Source: Rhizobium leguminosarum | Lineage (GTDB): Bacteria > Pseudomonadota > Alphaproteobacteria > Rhizobiales > Rhizobiaceae | Assembly: GCF_017876795.1 (NCBI RefSeq) | Contig: NZ_JAGIOR010000001.1 | Location: 4,118,501-4,182,500 of the forward strand | Direction: 5' to 3' | Length of the DNA stretch: 64,000 bases | In this document: positions 6,891-14,910 of the stretch, piece after piece | Layout: every line of letters begins with the position of its first letter | Numbering within the stretch: the stretch's first letter is position 1 | Notes under the pieces: generated by a model | The model's input: only the letters and a program-made list of their open reading frames with translations | Databases searched by the model: none | What the model was told of the DNA's origin: nothing | Program-made: the position numbers and the translations under genes

Positions 6891-8393
6891 ATGAACAAAC
6901 GAATCTCCCCTTTGTCGCCGCTTGACATATCCTCACCACCCCCTTTCCAGCCGCAAAGCTTTGATGATCCCGCCAAGGCGGTGGAAGCGCTGACGGCGCT
7001 TTACGAGCGCAATACGGCGTTCCTGATCAAGAGCTTCACCGAGCTGGCGCAGGGCGCTCCGATCTCCTCGCGCTACCGTGCTTTCTATCCGCAGGTCAGC
7101 ATCGAGACGACAAGCTTCGGCCATGTCGATTCGCGCCTTTCCTACGGCCATGTCACCGCACCCGGCATCTATACGACGACAGTCACCCGGCCGAAGCTCT
7201 TCAAGCATTACTTGAAGGAGCAGCTGGCGCTCCTGGTGAAGAGCCACAATGTTCCGGTCATCGTCTCGGAATCGGCGACGCCGATCCCCTTGCATTTCGC
7301 CTTCGGCGAGGGTGCGCATGTGGAAGCATCGACCAACGCATTCATCGACATTCCGATGCGCGATATTTTCGACACGCCCGACCTCAACACCACCGATGAC
7401 GAGATCGCCAACGGCGAATATATCCCGCCGCCGGGAGAGCCCTCGCCGCTTGCGCCATTCACCGCGCAACGCATCGACTATTCGCTCGCCCGTCTGTCGC
7501 ATTATACGGCGACGCATGCCGAGCATTTTCAGAATTTCGTGCTGTTCACGAACTATCAGTTCTATATCGACGAATTCTGCAGCTGGGCACGCAAGCTGAT
7601 GGCGGAGGGCGGCGACGGCTATACGGCCTTCGTCGAGCCCGGCAATGTCGTCACCCTGCCCGGCTCGAGCGCGCCGGAAACCGATGCGGCGCTTACCCGC
7701 CTGCCGCAGATGCCGGCTTACCATCTGAAGAAGAAGGGCCATGCCGGGATCACCATGATCAATATCGGCGTCGGCCCCTCCAACGCCAAGACGATCACCG
7801 ATCATGTCGCCGTGCTGCGCCCGCATGCCTGGCTAATGCTCGGCCATTGCGCCGGTCTTCGCAACAGCCAGCGGCTCGGCGATTATGTGCTTGCCCATGC
7901 CTATATGCGCGAGGACCATGTTCTCGACGACGATCTGCCGGTCTGGGTACCGATCCCGGCGCTGGCCGAAGTGCAAGTGGCGCTAGAAGCAGCTGTTGCC
8001 GAAATCACCGGCTACGAGGGCTTCGAGCTGAAACGCATCATGCGCACCGGCACCGTCGGCACCATCGACAACCGCAACTGGGAACTGCGCGACCAGCGCG
8101 GGCCGGTGAAGCGGCTGTCCCAGGCGCGCGCAATCGCGCTCGACATGGAATCGGCGACGATCGCCGCCAACGGCTTCCGCTTCCGCGTGCCCTACGGCAC
8201 GCTGCTCTGCGTTTCCGACAAGCCGCTGCACGGCGAATTGAAGCTGCCGGGCATGGCGACGGCCTTCTACCGCACGCAGGTCAACCAGCATCTGCAGATC
8301 GGCATCCGCGCCGTGCAGAAGCTTGCCGCCATGCCGACGGAAGCGCTGCATTCGCGCAAGCTGCGCAGCTTCTTCGAAACGGCCTTCCAATAG
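6891..8393 (+). CDS. amn: AMP nucleosidase
   Basis: Predicted 500-residue cytoplasmic enzyme hydrolysing AMP to adenine and ribose 5-phosphate, so adjusting adenylate pools and feeding purine salvage. The N-terminal AMN domain (about residues 30-190) includes SRYRAFYPQVSI and an HVTAPGIYTTTVTRP segment. The C-terminal half is a nucleoside-phosphorylase-like fold with WLMLGHCAGLRNSQRLGDYV, and ALDMESATIAANGFRFRVPY followed by LLCVSDKPLHGE, the region expected to hold the catalytic Asp. Length is close to that of E. coli Amn. It starts at the ATG at 6891 and is transcribed alone. Confidence 0.93.
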   Translation: MNKRISPLSPLDISSPPPFQPQSFDDPAKAVEALTALYERNTAFLIKSFTELAQGAPISSRYRAFYPQVSIETTSFGHVDSRLSYGHVTAPGIYTTTVTRPKLFKHYLKEQLALLVKSHNVPVIVSESATPIPLHFAFGEGAHVEASTNAFIDIPMRDIFDTPDLNTTDDEIANGEYIPPPGEPSPLAPFTAQRIDYSLARLSHYTATHAEHFQNFVLFTNYQFYIDEFCSWARKLMAEGGDGYTAFVEPGNVVTLPGSSAPETDAALTRLPQMPAYHLKKKGHAGITMINIGVGPSNAKTITDHVAVLRPHAWLMLGHCAGLRNSQRLGDYVLAHAYMREDHVLDDDLPVWVPIPALAEVQVALEAAVAEITGYEGFELKRIMRTGTVGTIDNRNWELRDQRGPVKRLSQARAIALDMESATIAANGFRFRVPYGTLLCVSDKPLHGELKLPGMATAFYRTQVNQHLQIGIRAVQKLAAMPTEALHSRKLRSFFETAFQ

Positions 8394-8402
8394 GTCGTTT
8401 CC

Positions 8403-8621
8403 TCATCGGCCTGTCACCATTACAGACACTGAGCGCTGTGCAAGCGTCTGTGGCCTGCCGGCGGCAATATTCAGCCCTGCGATCAACAGGGTGAAGGCCA
8501 GGAAGGCGAAAGCGACGCGCTGGAGAATCTTCAGCCCATCGTTTTCGAGGAACTCCAGCTGACGCTTTTCATGGCGGCGTGCCCAGATCTGGCTTGCCAG
8601 CGCGATTTCAAGAATGCTCAT
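8403..8621 (-). CDS. Small single-pass membrane protein
   Basis: Predicted 72-residue protein with an N-terminal amphipathic part (MSILEIALASQIWARRHEK), a charged middle (QLEFLENDGLKILQR) and one membrane helix (VAFAFLAFTLLIAGLNIAAG, about residues 36-56). The ATG at 8621 has GAGGAG with 7 nt spacing, strong support for translation. It is convergent with amn, only 9 bp between stop codons, and divergent from the DGPF operon. Function is unknown; size and topology resemble small inner-membrane proteins that bind larger partners. Confidence 0.65.
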   Translation of the reverse strand: MSILEIALASQIWARRHEKRQLEFLENDGLKILQRVAFAFLAFTLLIAGLNIAAGRPQTLAQRSVSVMVTGR

Positions 8622-8777
8622 TGTCGTTCTCCTCGACAGGTTTCGATGAAGCCTTGTCGAGTGTTGTCTTGCGATTTCGACAGCCGACCCGCCAAAAAGA
8701 TTTTTTGGGGCGATGTCGAAATGCGCGAAGCTCGATCGTCCAGAGTCATTGAAACGCCGCAAGGGAGGCTGTCCGCG

Positions 8778-9140
8778 ATGAAATATCTCTGTCAGGTCTG
8801 GTTCGATAGCGGCGTGCTCGACGCCATGACGCAAGAGGAGAAGGCCGAGCTCGACACCAATTCCTTGAACTACGACAAGGACCTCGCCGAAAGCGGACAT
8901 ATGATCGTCGCCCAGGCGCTGCAGCCGCCGACAACGGCGGTCACCGTCCGGGTGCGAGGCGGCGACACGTCCGTGACGGACGGTCCGTTCGCCGAGACCA
9001 AGGAGGCGCTCGGCGGCTTCATCCTGATCGAGGCGAAAGATCTCAACGACGCGATCCGGGTTGCCGCCGGCATCCCGCTCGCCAAGCTCGGCGCGATCGA
9101 GGTACGGCCAATCCATGAATTCGAGGAGGTCACACAATGA
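8778..9140 (+). CDS. YCII/DGPF domain protein 1
   Basis: Predicted 120-residue soluble protein of the YCII-related (DGPF) family. It opens with MKYLCQVWFD, carries the diagnostic VTDGPFAETKEALGGFILIEA at about residues 70-90, and ends with a short strand matching IEVRPI. The fold is a ferredoxin-like dimer related to muconolactone isomerase; no reaction is established for this branch. The ATG at 8778 has AGGGAGG 9 nt upstream. It is the first gene of a four-gene operon ending in an ECF sigma factor, and its stop overlaps the next start by ATGA. Confidence 0.85.
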   Translation: MKYLCQVWFDSGVLDAMTQEEKAELDTNSLNYDKDLAESGHMIVAQALQPPTTAVTVRVRGGDTSVTDGPFAETKEALGGFILIEAKDLNDAIRVAAGIPLAKLGAIEVRPIHEFEEVTQ

Positions 9141-9496
9141 AGTTTCTGGGTCAGGTCTGGTTCGATACCAAAAAGAGCAGCGAAGTCACACAGGAGGAAT
9201 GGGACGCGGTCACGCAGGAGTGCATCGTCAGCGACGACCACTGGCGCGACAGCGGTCATATGTTGAGCGCGCTGGCGCTTTATGAACCGGAGCGAGCCGT
9301 AACGCTCCGCGTTCGCAACGGCACGGTCGCCGCTACAGATGGTCCCTTCGCCGAAATCAAGGAGCATCTCGGCGGGTTCGTGGTGATCGAGGCCAAGGAC
9401 ATGGAAGAAGCGAAAGCGATCATTTCCACCTTCCCGATCCTCAAATATGCGTCGATCGAAATCAGGCCCGCCTATTCGATCAAGGATGGGAGATAG
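9137..9496 (+). CDS. YCII/DGPF domain protein 2
   Basis: Predicted 119-residue paralogue of the preceding gene, with the same start pattern (MKFLGQVWFDT) and the signature ATDGPFAEIKEHLGGFVVIEA. Its start overlaps the previous stop by 4 nt, implying translational coupling. The GHMLSALAL segment matches GHMIVAQAL in protein 1, so the pair probably arose by duplication and could form heterodimers. Function is unknown. In the ECF42 class such proteins are the conserved partners of the sigma factor. Confidence 0.85.
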   Translation: MKFLGQVWFDTKKSSEVTQEEWDAVTQECIVSDDHWRDSGHMLSALALYEPERAVTLRVRNGTVAATDGPFAEIKEHLGGFVVIEAKDMEEAKAIISTFPILKYASIEIRPAYSIKDGR

Positions 9497-9498
9497 CC

Positions 9499-9858
9499 AT
9501 GCGCTTCGTCTGCCTCATATATAATTCCGCCGATACGGATGGCACGCTCAGTCAGGCCGAAGGCAACGAGCTCGTGAGGGCGCATTTCCAGTATGACGAG
9601 GAGCTTCAGAGCAAAGGCATCATGATCCATTCCGATGCATTGGAAGGTCCCGACAGCGCCTCGGTCCTGAGAGTGCGCCATGGCATTCTGTCTTCGACCG
9701 ACGGCCCTTACGTCGAGACCAAGGAACATCTGGCTGGCATCTACATCATCGAGGCAGCCGATCTCGAAGAGGCGCGCAAGGTCGTCGCGGGCATTCCAAG
9801 CGTCCGCGTCGGATCGGTCGAATTGCGCCCGGTGAGGCTGCTCACCCTGCCGGAGTGA
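9499..9858 (+). CDS. YCII/DGPF domain protein 3
   Basis: Predicted 119-residue third DGPF protein, more diverged from the other two: it starts MRFVCLIYNSAD and has SSTDGPYVETKEHLAGIYIIE in place of DGPF. It retains the family ends (VGSVELRPV). The gene starts 2 bp after the preceding stop, so it belongs to the same operon. Its closest relatives are probably the ordinary ECF-linked YciI proteins, while proteins 1 and 2 form a subfamily; this is judged only by eye. Confidence 0.85.
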   Translation: MRFVCLIYNSADTDGTLSQAEGNELVRAHFQYDEELQSKGIMIHSDALEGPDSASVLRVRHGILSSTDGPYVETKEHLAGIYIIEAADLEEARKVVAGIPSVRVGSVELRPVRLLTLPE

Positions 9859-9868
9859 GGATCGCCCG

Positions 9869-11110
9869 TTGGAACAGGTAATCGAAGATATCTACAGGCA
9901 GCATTCGCGCCGGGTTCTGGCAACGCTGATCCGCCTGCTCGGGGATTTCGACCGGGCTGAGGAAGCGCTGCACGACGCCTTCACCGCGGCCGCCCGGACA
10001 TGGCCGGCCGACGGCATTCCCGGCAATCCCTTCGGCTGGCTTGTTTCCACGGGGCGCTTCAAAGCGATCGACACGATCCGGCGGCGAGCGCGCTTCAATG
10101 CGTCGCAGCATCACATCGAGGACAGCCTCTACACGCCTGATGCAACGGAGATCGGCGAAATGGAACCGATCGAGGACGACATGCTGCGGCTGATCTTCAC
10201 CTGCTGCCATCCCGCCATCCCCTCCGATGCGCAGACGGCGATAGCGCTTCGGGAAATCTGCGGATTGACCACCGAGGAGATCGCCCATGCCTTCCTCGTC
10301 CCGGCGCCGACGGTCGCCCAGCGGATCGTGCGCGCCAAGAACAGGATCCGGACGGCAAATATCCCCTATGAGGTGCCAGGCCGCGAGGCGCTGCCTGGGC
10401 GGCTCGACCAGGTGCTGCACGTCATCTACCTGGTCTTCAACGAGGGATACTCGGCCTCTTCGGGCGAAGACGTGGTCCGCGCCGACCTGACCTCGGAGGC
10501 AATACGGCTTGCGCGGCTGCTTCTGACGCTGCTGCCGCATCCCGATGTGTCCGGCCTGCTGGCGCTGATGCTGCTGCAGGATTCCCGCCGCACCGCCCGC
10601 AGCAATGAGCAGGGGTCGCTGGTGCTGCTTGCCGATCAGGACCGCTCGCTCTGGGATCATGGAAAGATTGCGGAAGGATTGGCGCTGCTTGTCGAAGCGA
10701 TGCGGGCGGCAGAGATCGGCACCTATACGCTGCAGGCGGCGATCGCCGCCGAGCATGCCAGGGCGCCTGCTGCCGATGAGACCGACTGGCGGCGGATCGC
10801 CTTCTATTACGATCTGCTTCTGGCGGCCCAGCCCTCGCCGATCGTCGAGCTCAACCGGGCCGTGGCGATCGCGATGGCGGAAGGGCCGGCGAAGGGGCTG
10901 GAACTGATCGATGCCATTCTGGGACGCCCGGAACTTCGGGCCTATCATCTCGCCCATTCGGCGCGCGCCGATTTCCTGCGCGGTCTTGGGCGGAGAGAAG
11001 AGGCGATCGCGGCCTATGAAACAGCGCTGTCGCTCTGCCGGCAGGAGCCGGAGCAGGCATTTCTCAGAAAACGGATTTCAGATCTTGCCGCGACGCCCGA
11101 GCGGCAGTGA
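9869..11110 (+). CDS. ECF sigma factor, ECF42 type with C-terminal TPR-like extension
   Basis: Predicted 413-residue RNA polymerase sigma factor. Region 2 spans about residues 8-75 (RRVLATLIRLLGDFDRAEEA, then NPFGWLVSTGRFKAIDTIRR). Region 4 follows at about 115-165 (IALREICGLTTEEIAHAFLV, then VAQRIVRAKNRIR). About 230 further residues form a helical extension (FNEGYSASSG..., ending in TPR-like repeats such as RADFLRGLGRREEAIAAYE). This architecture and the upstream DGPF genes define the ECF42 group, where regulation is thought to use the extension instead of an anti-sigma factor. The start is TTG at 9869, supported by GTGAGG 8 nt upstream. The 3' end overlaps the convergent membrane-protein gene by 33 bp. 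Confidence 0.88.
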   Translation: MEQVIEDIYRQHSRRVLATLIRLLGDFDRAEEALHDAFTAAARTWPADGIPGNPFGWLVSTGRFKAIDTIRRRARFNASQHHIEDSLYTPDATEIGEMEPIEDDMLRLIFTCCHPAIPSDAQTAIALREICGLTTEEIAHAFLVPAPTVAQRIVRAKNRIRTANIPYEVPGREALPGRLDQVLHVIYLVFNEGYSASSGEDVVRADLTSEAIRLARLLLTLLPHPDVSGLLALMLLQDSRRTARSNEQGSLVLLADQDRSLWDHGKIAEGLALLVEAMRAAEIGTYTLQAAIAAEHARAPAADETDWRRIAFYYDLLLAAQPSPIVELNRAVAIAMAEGPAKGLELIDAILGRPELRAYHLAHSARADFLRGLGRREEAIAAYETALSLCRQEPEQAFLRKRISDLAATPERQ

Positions 11111-12040
11111 GATCGCCGTGCCGGTGAGCGCTGAAACGATGATCAGCAGATGGGCATTGACGCTCGCCTGCGCCAGTGCGGCCAGGGCCAGCCGTTCGCT
11201 CGAAGCCCCGAGAGCGATGGCGCCGGCGGTGATGCCGGCCGGATAGGTGCCGACCCCGCCCGGCGCATGTACCGGCAGCACGGAGGAGAGCTCGCCGCCA
11301 AGCGCACCGCCGAAGCTTGCTGCCATCGGCAGCACGCCCATCAGGCCGAGCGCCCAGGCAAGCACCATCACCTTCACCAGCCAGTTGACGATGGTCATCG
11401 CCCAGGCGCGCGCAAAAGAGGTGGCATCGACCGGCATACCGTTTTCGATCTCGGCGACGAATTTCTGCGCCTTCTCCGGCAGTAGCTTGGCGGCGAGGCG
11501 CAGCAGCGGCTTGCGGGCGGCGAAAGCTGCGACCGGCAGCAGCAGAAAGACCGTCCAGAGCAACCAGGCAACAGCCGCATCGGCGGCGGCGACGGCGAAA
11601 CCGATGCCGGCGGCGGCAACAAGCGCGTGCAGGTCGAGCAGCCGCATGACGAACAGCGCCGAGGTTCCGCGCGTCAGCGGAATACCGAACTCCGTGCGCA
11701 TCAGCAGCGGAAAGCTGGTCTCGCCGGTGCGGAAGGGCAGCATGATGTTCAACAGGTTGTGGATCTGCGTGACGCGGAAAAGAACCGCGAACCGGCCGGC
11801 CGTCTCCTTCGGAAAATAATCATAGATGCGCCAGGTACGCAGGAAATAGGTGCTCGTCAGGAGCACCAGCGCGCCGATCACCGGGCCGGCGCCGACATCG
11901 GCCCACTGCCTGATTATGACATGCCAACCCCAGAACCATTGGATGAAGAGCGCATAGGCTGCGACGATGACGACCGTCAGCACCGTCATGCGATTGCGCA
12001 TAAACCAGGATTGCCGGCTTTCAACGATCGAACTCTTCAT
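11078..12040 (-). CDS. Flippase-like integral membrane protein (UPF0104/LPG synthase TM family)
   Basis: Predicted 320-residue polytopic membrane protein of the lysylphosphatidylglycerol-synthetase transmembrane (UPF0104) family. About eight hydrophobic helices are visible, with conserved loops such as NLLNIMLPFRTGETSFPLLM near residues 95-115 and LSSVLPVHAPGGVGTYPAG near 255-275, a pattern typical of the family. It lacks the cytosolic aminoacyl-transfer domain of MprF. It lies divergent from the rgt genes, with 210 bp between starts. From that I infer it could move a lipid-linked sugar, such as dodecaprenyl-phosphate-galacturonate, across the inner membrane. The start ATG is at 12040. Confidence 0.75.
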   Translation of the reverse strand: MKSSIVESRQSWFMRNRMTVLTVVIVAAYALFIQWFWGWHVIIRQWADVGAGPVIGALVLLTSTYFLRTWRIYDYFPKETAGRFAVLFRVTQIHNLLNIMLPFRTGETSFPLLMRTEFGIPLTRGTSALFVMRLLDLHALVAAAGIGFAVAAADAAVAWLLWTVFLLLPVAAFAARKPLLRLAAKLLPEKAQKFVAEIENGMPVDATSFARAWAMTIVNWLVKVMVLAWALGLMGVLPMAASFGGALGGELSSVLPVHAPGGVGTYPAGITAGAIALGASSERLALAALAQASVNAHLLIIVSALTGTAISLPLGRRGKI

Positions 12041-12250
12041 GTAGTAGGCATTCCTTGCTTAGGTCGGCCGCGCTTGGGTCGACCAGCCTTGGGTCGGCAG
12101 GGCCCGATCCCGTCGCCAGGCCTTTTAAGAGAAATGAAGGTTGCGCACAACGGCGGAGTTGATGGGCAGTGGCGGCGAATCCGCTTCCCCGCCGACGATC
12201 CGAGCGCTGACCGGTAAATCACATGCCTTGCCGGCTTGACATGGAGATCG

Positions 12251-13744
12251 ATGTTGGAGCGGATTACCAAAAGCATTACGAGCGCAAGCATTTTTCTGGC
12301 AGTCTATTTCCTGCTCAATATCGTGCTTCGCATCGCCCTGCCTCATACGCTCGATCTCGACGAGGCGGAGCAATCTTTCTATTCACAATACCTGCTTGCC
12401 GGCTACGGTCCGCAGCCGCCGTTCTATAACTGGATACAATATGCCATCGTTTCGGTGACCGGCATATCGATGTGGGTGCTCTCGGTGCCCAAGAATATCA
12501 TTCTCTTCGGCTGCTATCTCTTCTACGGGCTTGCTGCCCGCGAGGTGCTGAAGAACCGTTCGCTTGCAGCCGTCGCCATGCTGAGCCTGATTACCCTGCC
12601 GCAAGTGGGGCTGATGGCGCAGCGCGAATTGACCCATACCGTCGCCCTGCTGTTTGCGACCTCGCTGTTCCTCTTCGGGTTTTTCCGGACGCTGCGCCAG
12701 CCGACGCACACAAGCTTCCTCGTCATCGGCATCGCCACCGGCATCGGGCTGATCTCGAAATACAATTTCGCCATCCTGCCGGCTGCAGCACTCATCGCCG
12801 TGCTGCCGGACCGGGAATGGCGCAGCCGCCTCATCGACTGGCGCTTGCTGCCGGCGATCGTAATCGCCATTCTGATCGTGCTGCCGCATGCGCTCTGGCT
12901 GCCTGACAATCTCCTCAGCGCCTCTGCGCCGACACTGGAGCGGATGACGGCCGAAGACCTCGCCCCGGCCGGCATTCCCCGCATCGGACAAGGACTATTA
13001 TCTCTCCTCATCGCCGTGCTCGGCTTCGTCGCATTGCCGATCGTTCTCGTCGCAGCCGCCTTCCGGCGGGACTTCTTTCGCGCACTCACCTCGTCCAGCC
13101 CGATGATCCGGGTAATCGAGCGGCTGATGATCATCAGCCTGCTGGCCTTCGTCGGTGTGATCCTCCTCGCCGGCGCAAGCGATATCCACGAGCGCTGGCT
13201 CGACCCCTGCCTGCTCGTCCTGCCGATCTATCTGTTCCTAAAATTGAAAACCGCAGGTCTCGATCTTTCCGCCGGCCTTGCGCGCTTCCGCCCCGTGGTG
13301 CCGGTCTTTATGGTCGTCATCCTGTCGATCCTTCTCTTCCGCATCATCGGCATTCAATACATCGGCACCTACACGAGAACGAACGTACCCTTTGCGGGCT
13401 ACGTCGCTGAACTGACCGCGACCCGCAAGCCGGTTCTCATCGTGGCTGGAACCAAGTTCGTGGCCGGCAACCTGAAGCTGGAGCTACCCGATGTTCCCGT
13501 CGTAATACCGTTCTTCCCGGGATCCGGGGTTCCCGAATATGCGGCCGCGAAGGGACCGGTGCTGGTTATCTGGCGCGGCGAGACCGCAGATGACCCGACG
13601 ATTTCCCCCGGCTTCGCGAACGATCTCGCAAGATCGGGCATTCATCTGCAGGAGTTGAACACGCTGACGCTGCCCTATCTCTTTGGTGACGGCAAACGCA
13701 GCTTCTCGATTGGGTATTCCTGGGTAGAGGGCGGCGCGAAATAG
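12251..13744 (+). CDS. rgtA: ArnT-like galacturonosyltransferase, probable RgtA
   Basis: Predicted 497-residue inner-membrane glycosyltransferase of the ArnT/PMT fold. The first periplasmic loop holds the catalytic-type motif [16 protein letters not shown], then [11 protein letters not shown], followed by about ten further helices and a periplasmic C-terminal domain. In R. leguminosarum, RgtA, RgtB and RgtC use dodecaprenyl-phosphate-galacturonate to add GalA to the LPS core: A and B modify the outer Kdo and C the mannose. This protein is very similar to the one at 14911, fitting the RgtA/RgtB pair; which is A is assigned by gene order only. The ATG at 12251 matches the MLER start of its paralogue; a TTG at 12236 is the alternative. 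Confidence 0.75.
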   Translation: MLERITKSITSASIFLAVYFLLNIVLRIALPHTLDLDEAEQSFYSQYLLAGYGPQPPFYNWIQYAIVSVTGISMWVLSVPKNIILFGCYLFYGLAAREVLKNRSLAAVAMLSLITLPQVGLMAQRELTHTVALLFATSLFLFGFFRTLRQPTHTSFLVIGIATGIGLISKYNFAILPAAALIAVLPDREWRSRLIDWRLLPAIVIAILIVLPHALWLPDNLLSASAPTLERMTAEDLAPAGIPRIGQGLLSLLIAVLGFVALPIVLVAAAFRRDFFRALTSSSPMIRVIERLMIISLLAFVGVILLAGASDIHERWLDPCLLVLPIYLFLKLKTAGLDLSAGLARFRPVVPVFMVVILSILLFRIIGIQYIGTYTRTNVPFAGYVAELTATRKPVLIVAGTKFVAGNLKLELPDVPVVIPFFPGSGVPEYAAAKGPVLVIWRGETADDPTISPGFANDLARSGIHLQELNTLTLPYLFGDGKRSFSIGYSWVEGGAK

Positions 13745-13881
13745 CATTGCGGCAGATCGGCCGATTGCGGGGAAACCGGCATTGCCCGCTGGCAACCGGC
13801 AGACAGTTCATGTACTAGCCTTCCGCAAGCGCGACGGCAGCAGTAAGATTGCTCAGCCGTCCGGCCTTTTGGAGATGAAAG

Positions 13882-14898
13882 TTGCAGACAACCGTAGAGC
13901 CCATTCGCGGTACGAATGATCCGGTACAATCGCTCGAGCTGTCGCTGGTCGTACCGATTTTCAACGAAGAGGAAAGCGTCGGTCCGCTCGTCGAGCGTGT
14001 CGTGGCTGCGATGGCAGCCTATCCCCATCGCTGGGAGCTGATTCTCGTCGACGACGGCAGCACGGACGCGACGCTCGTAAACGCCCGCAAGTTCGTCGGA
14101 CGCGAAGGGCTGACGCTCAGGATCGTCGAGCTGCAGCGCAACTTCGGCCAGACCGCCGCCATGCAGGCCGGCATCGACACCGCCCAGGGCCGGCTGATCG
14201 CAACGATGGACGGCGACCTGCAGAACGATCCGAAGGACATTCCTTCGATGGTCGCCGAACTGCAAAGGCGCGAACTCGACCTCTTGGTCGGCTGGCGCAA
14301 GAACCGCAAGGACGGTCTGCTGCTGCGCAAGATCCCCTCCTGGTGCGCCAACTACCTGATCGGCCGGATCACCGGCGTCAAGCTGCACGATTACGGCTGC
14401 AGCCTGAAGATCTACCGTGCCTCGATCATCAAGCAGGTGAAGCTGATGGGCGAAATGCACCGCTTCATCCCGGCCTGGGTGGCCGGCGTCGTCCCGAGCT
14501 CGCGCATCGGCGAGATGGCCGTCACCCACCATGCCCGCGAACACGGCGTTTCGAAATACGGTATTTCGCGCACCGTCCGCGTCATCCTCGACCTGCTGTC
14601 GGTGATGTTCTTCATGCGCTACAAGGCGCGGCCCGGGCATTTCTTCGGCTCGCTGGGTCTTGGCCTCGGTGCGGTCGCCATGCTGATCCTCGTCTATCTC
14701 GGCTTCGACAAGTTCATCATGGGCAACGATATCGGCACGCGCCCGATGCTGATGGTCGGCGTCGTGCTGTTGCTGTCGTCGGTGCAGATGATCACCACCG
14801 GCATTCTGGCGGAAATGATCGCGCGCACCTATTACCGCGACGACGCCTCTCCGAATTATATCGTGCGGCAGATCTTCGACGATCAAAGCCAAACCTAA
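13882..14898 (+). CDS. rgtE: Dodecaprenyl-phosphate galacturonate synthase, RgtE-like (GT2)
   Basis: Predicted 338-residue family-2 glycosyltransferase with an N-terminal GT-A domain and two C-terminal membrane helices (about residues 250-275 and 285-310), like ArnC and GtrB. It shows the nucleotide-sugar Asp pair in LVDDGSTD (Asp57-Asp58) and the metal-binding TMDGDLQNDP (Asp110/Asp112). RgtE makes the lipid donor dodecaprenyl-phosphate-GalA from UDP-GalA at the cytoplasmic face, and its position between ArnT-like transferases fits that role. The start is TTG at 13882 with GGAG 7 nt upstream. The next gene begins 13 bp after its end, so the two are probably co-transcribed. Confidence 0.82.
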   Translation: MQTTVEPIRGTNDPVQSLELSLVVPIFNEEESVGPLVERVVAAMAAYPHRWELILVDDGSTDATLVNARKFVGREGLTLRIVELQRNFGQTAAMQAGIDTAQGRLIATMDGDLQNDPKDIPSMVAELQRRELDLLVGWRKNRKDGLLLRKIPSWCANYLIGRITGVKLHDYGCSLKIYRASIIKQVKLMGEMHRFIPAWVAGVVPSSRIGEMAVTHHAREHGVSKYGISRTVRVILDLLSVMFFMRYKARPGHFFGSLGLGLGAVAMLILVYLGFDKFIMGNDIGTRPMLMVGVVLLLSSVQMITTGILAEMIARTYYRDDASPNYIVRQIFDDQSQT

Positions 14899-14910
14899 GC
14901 CGGCAGCACG

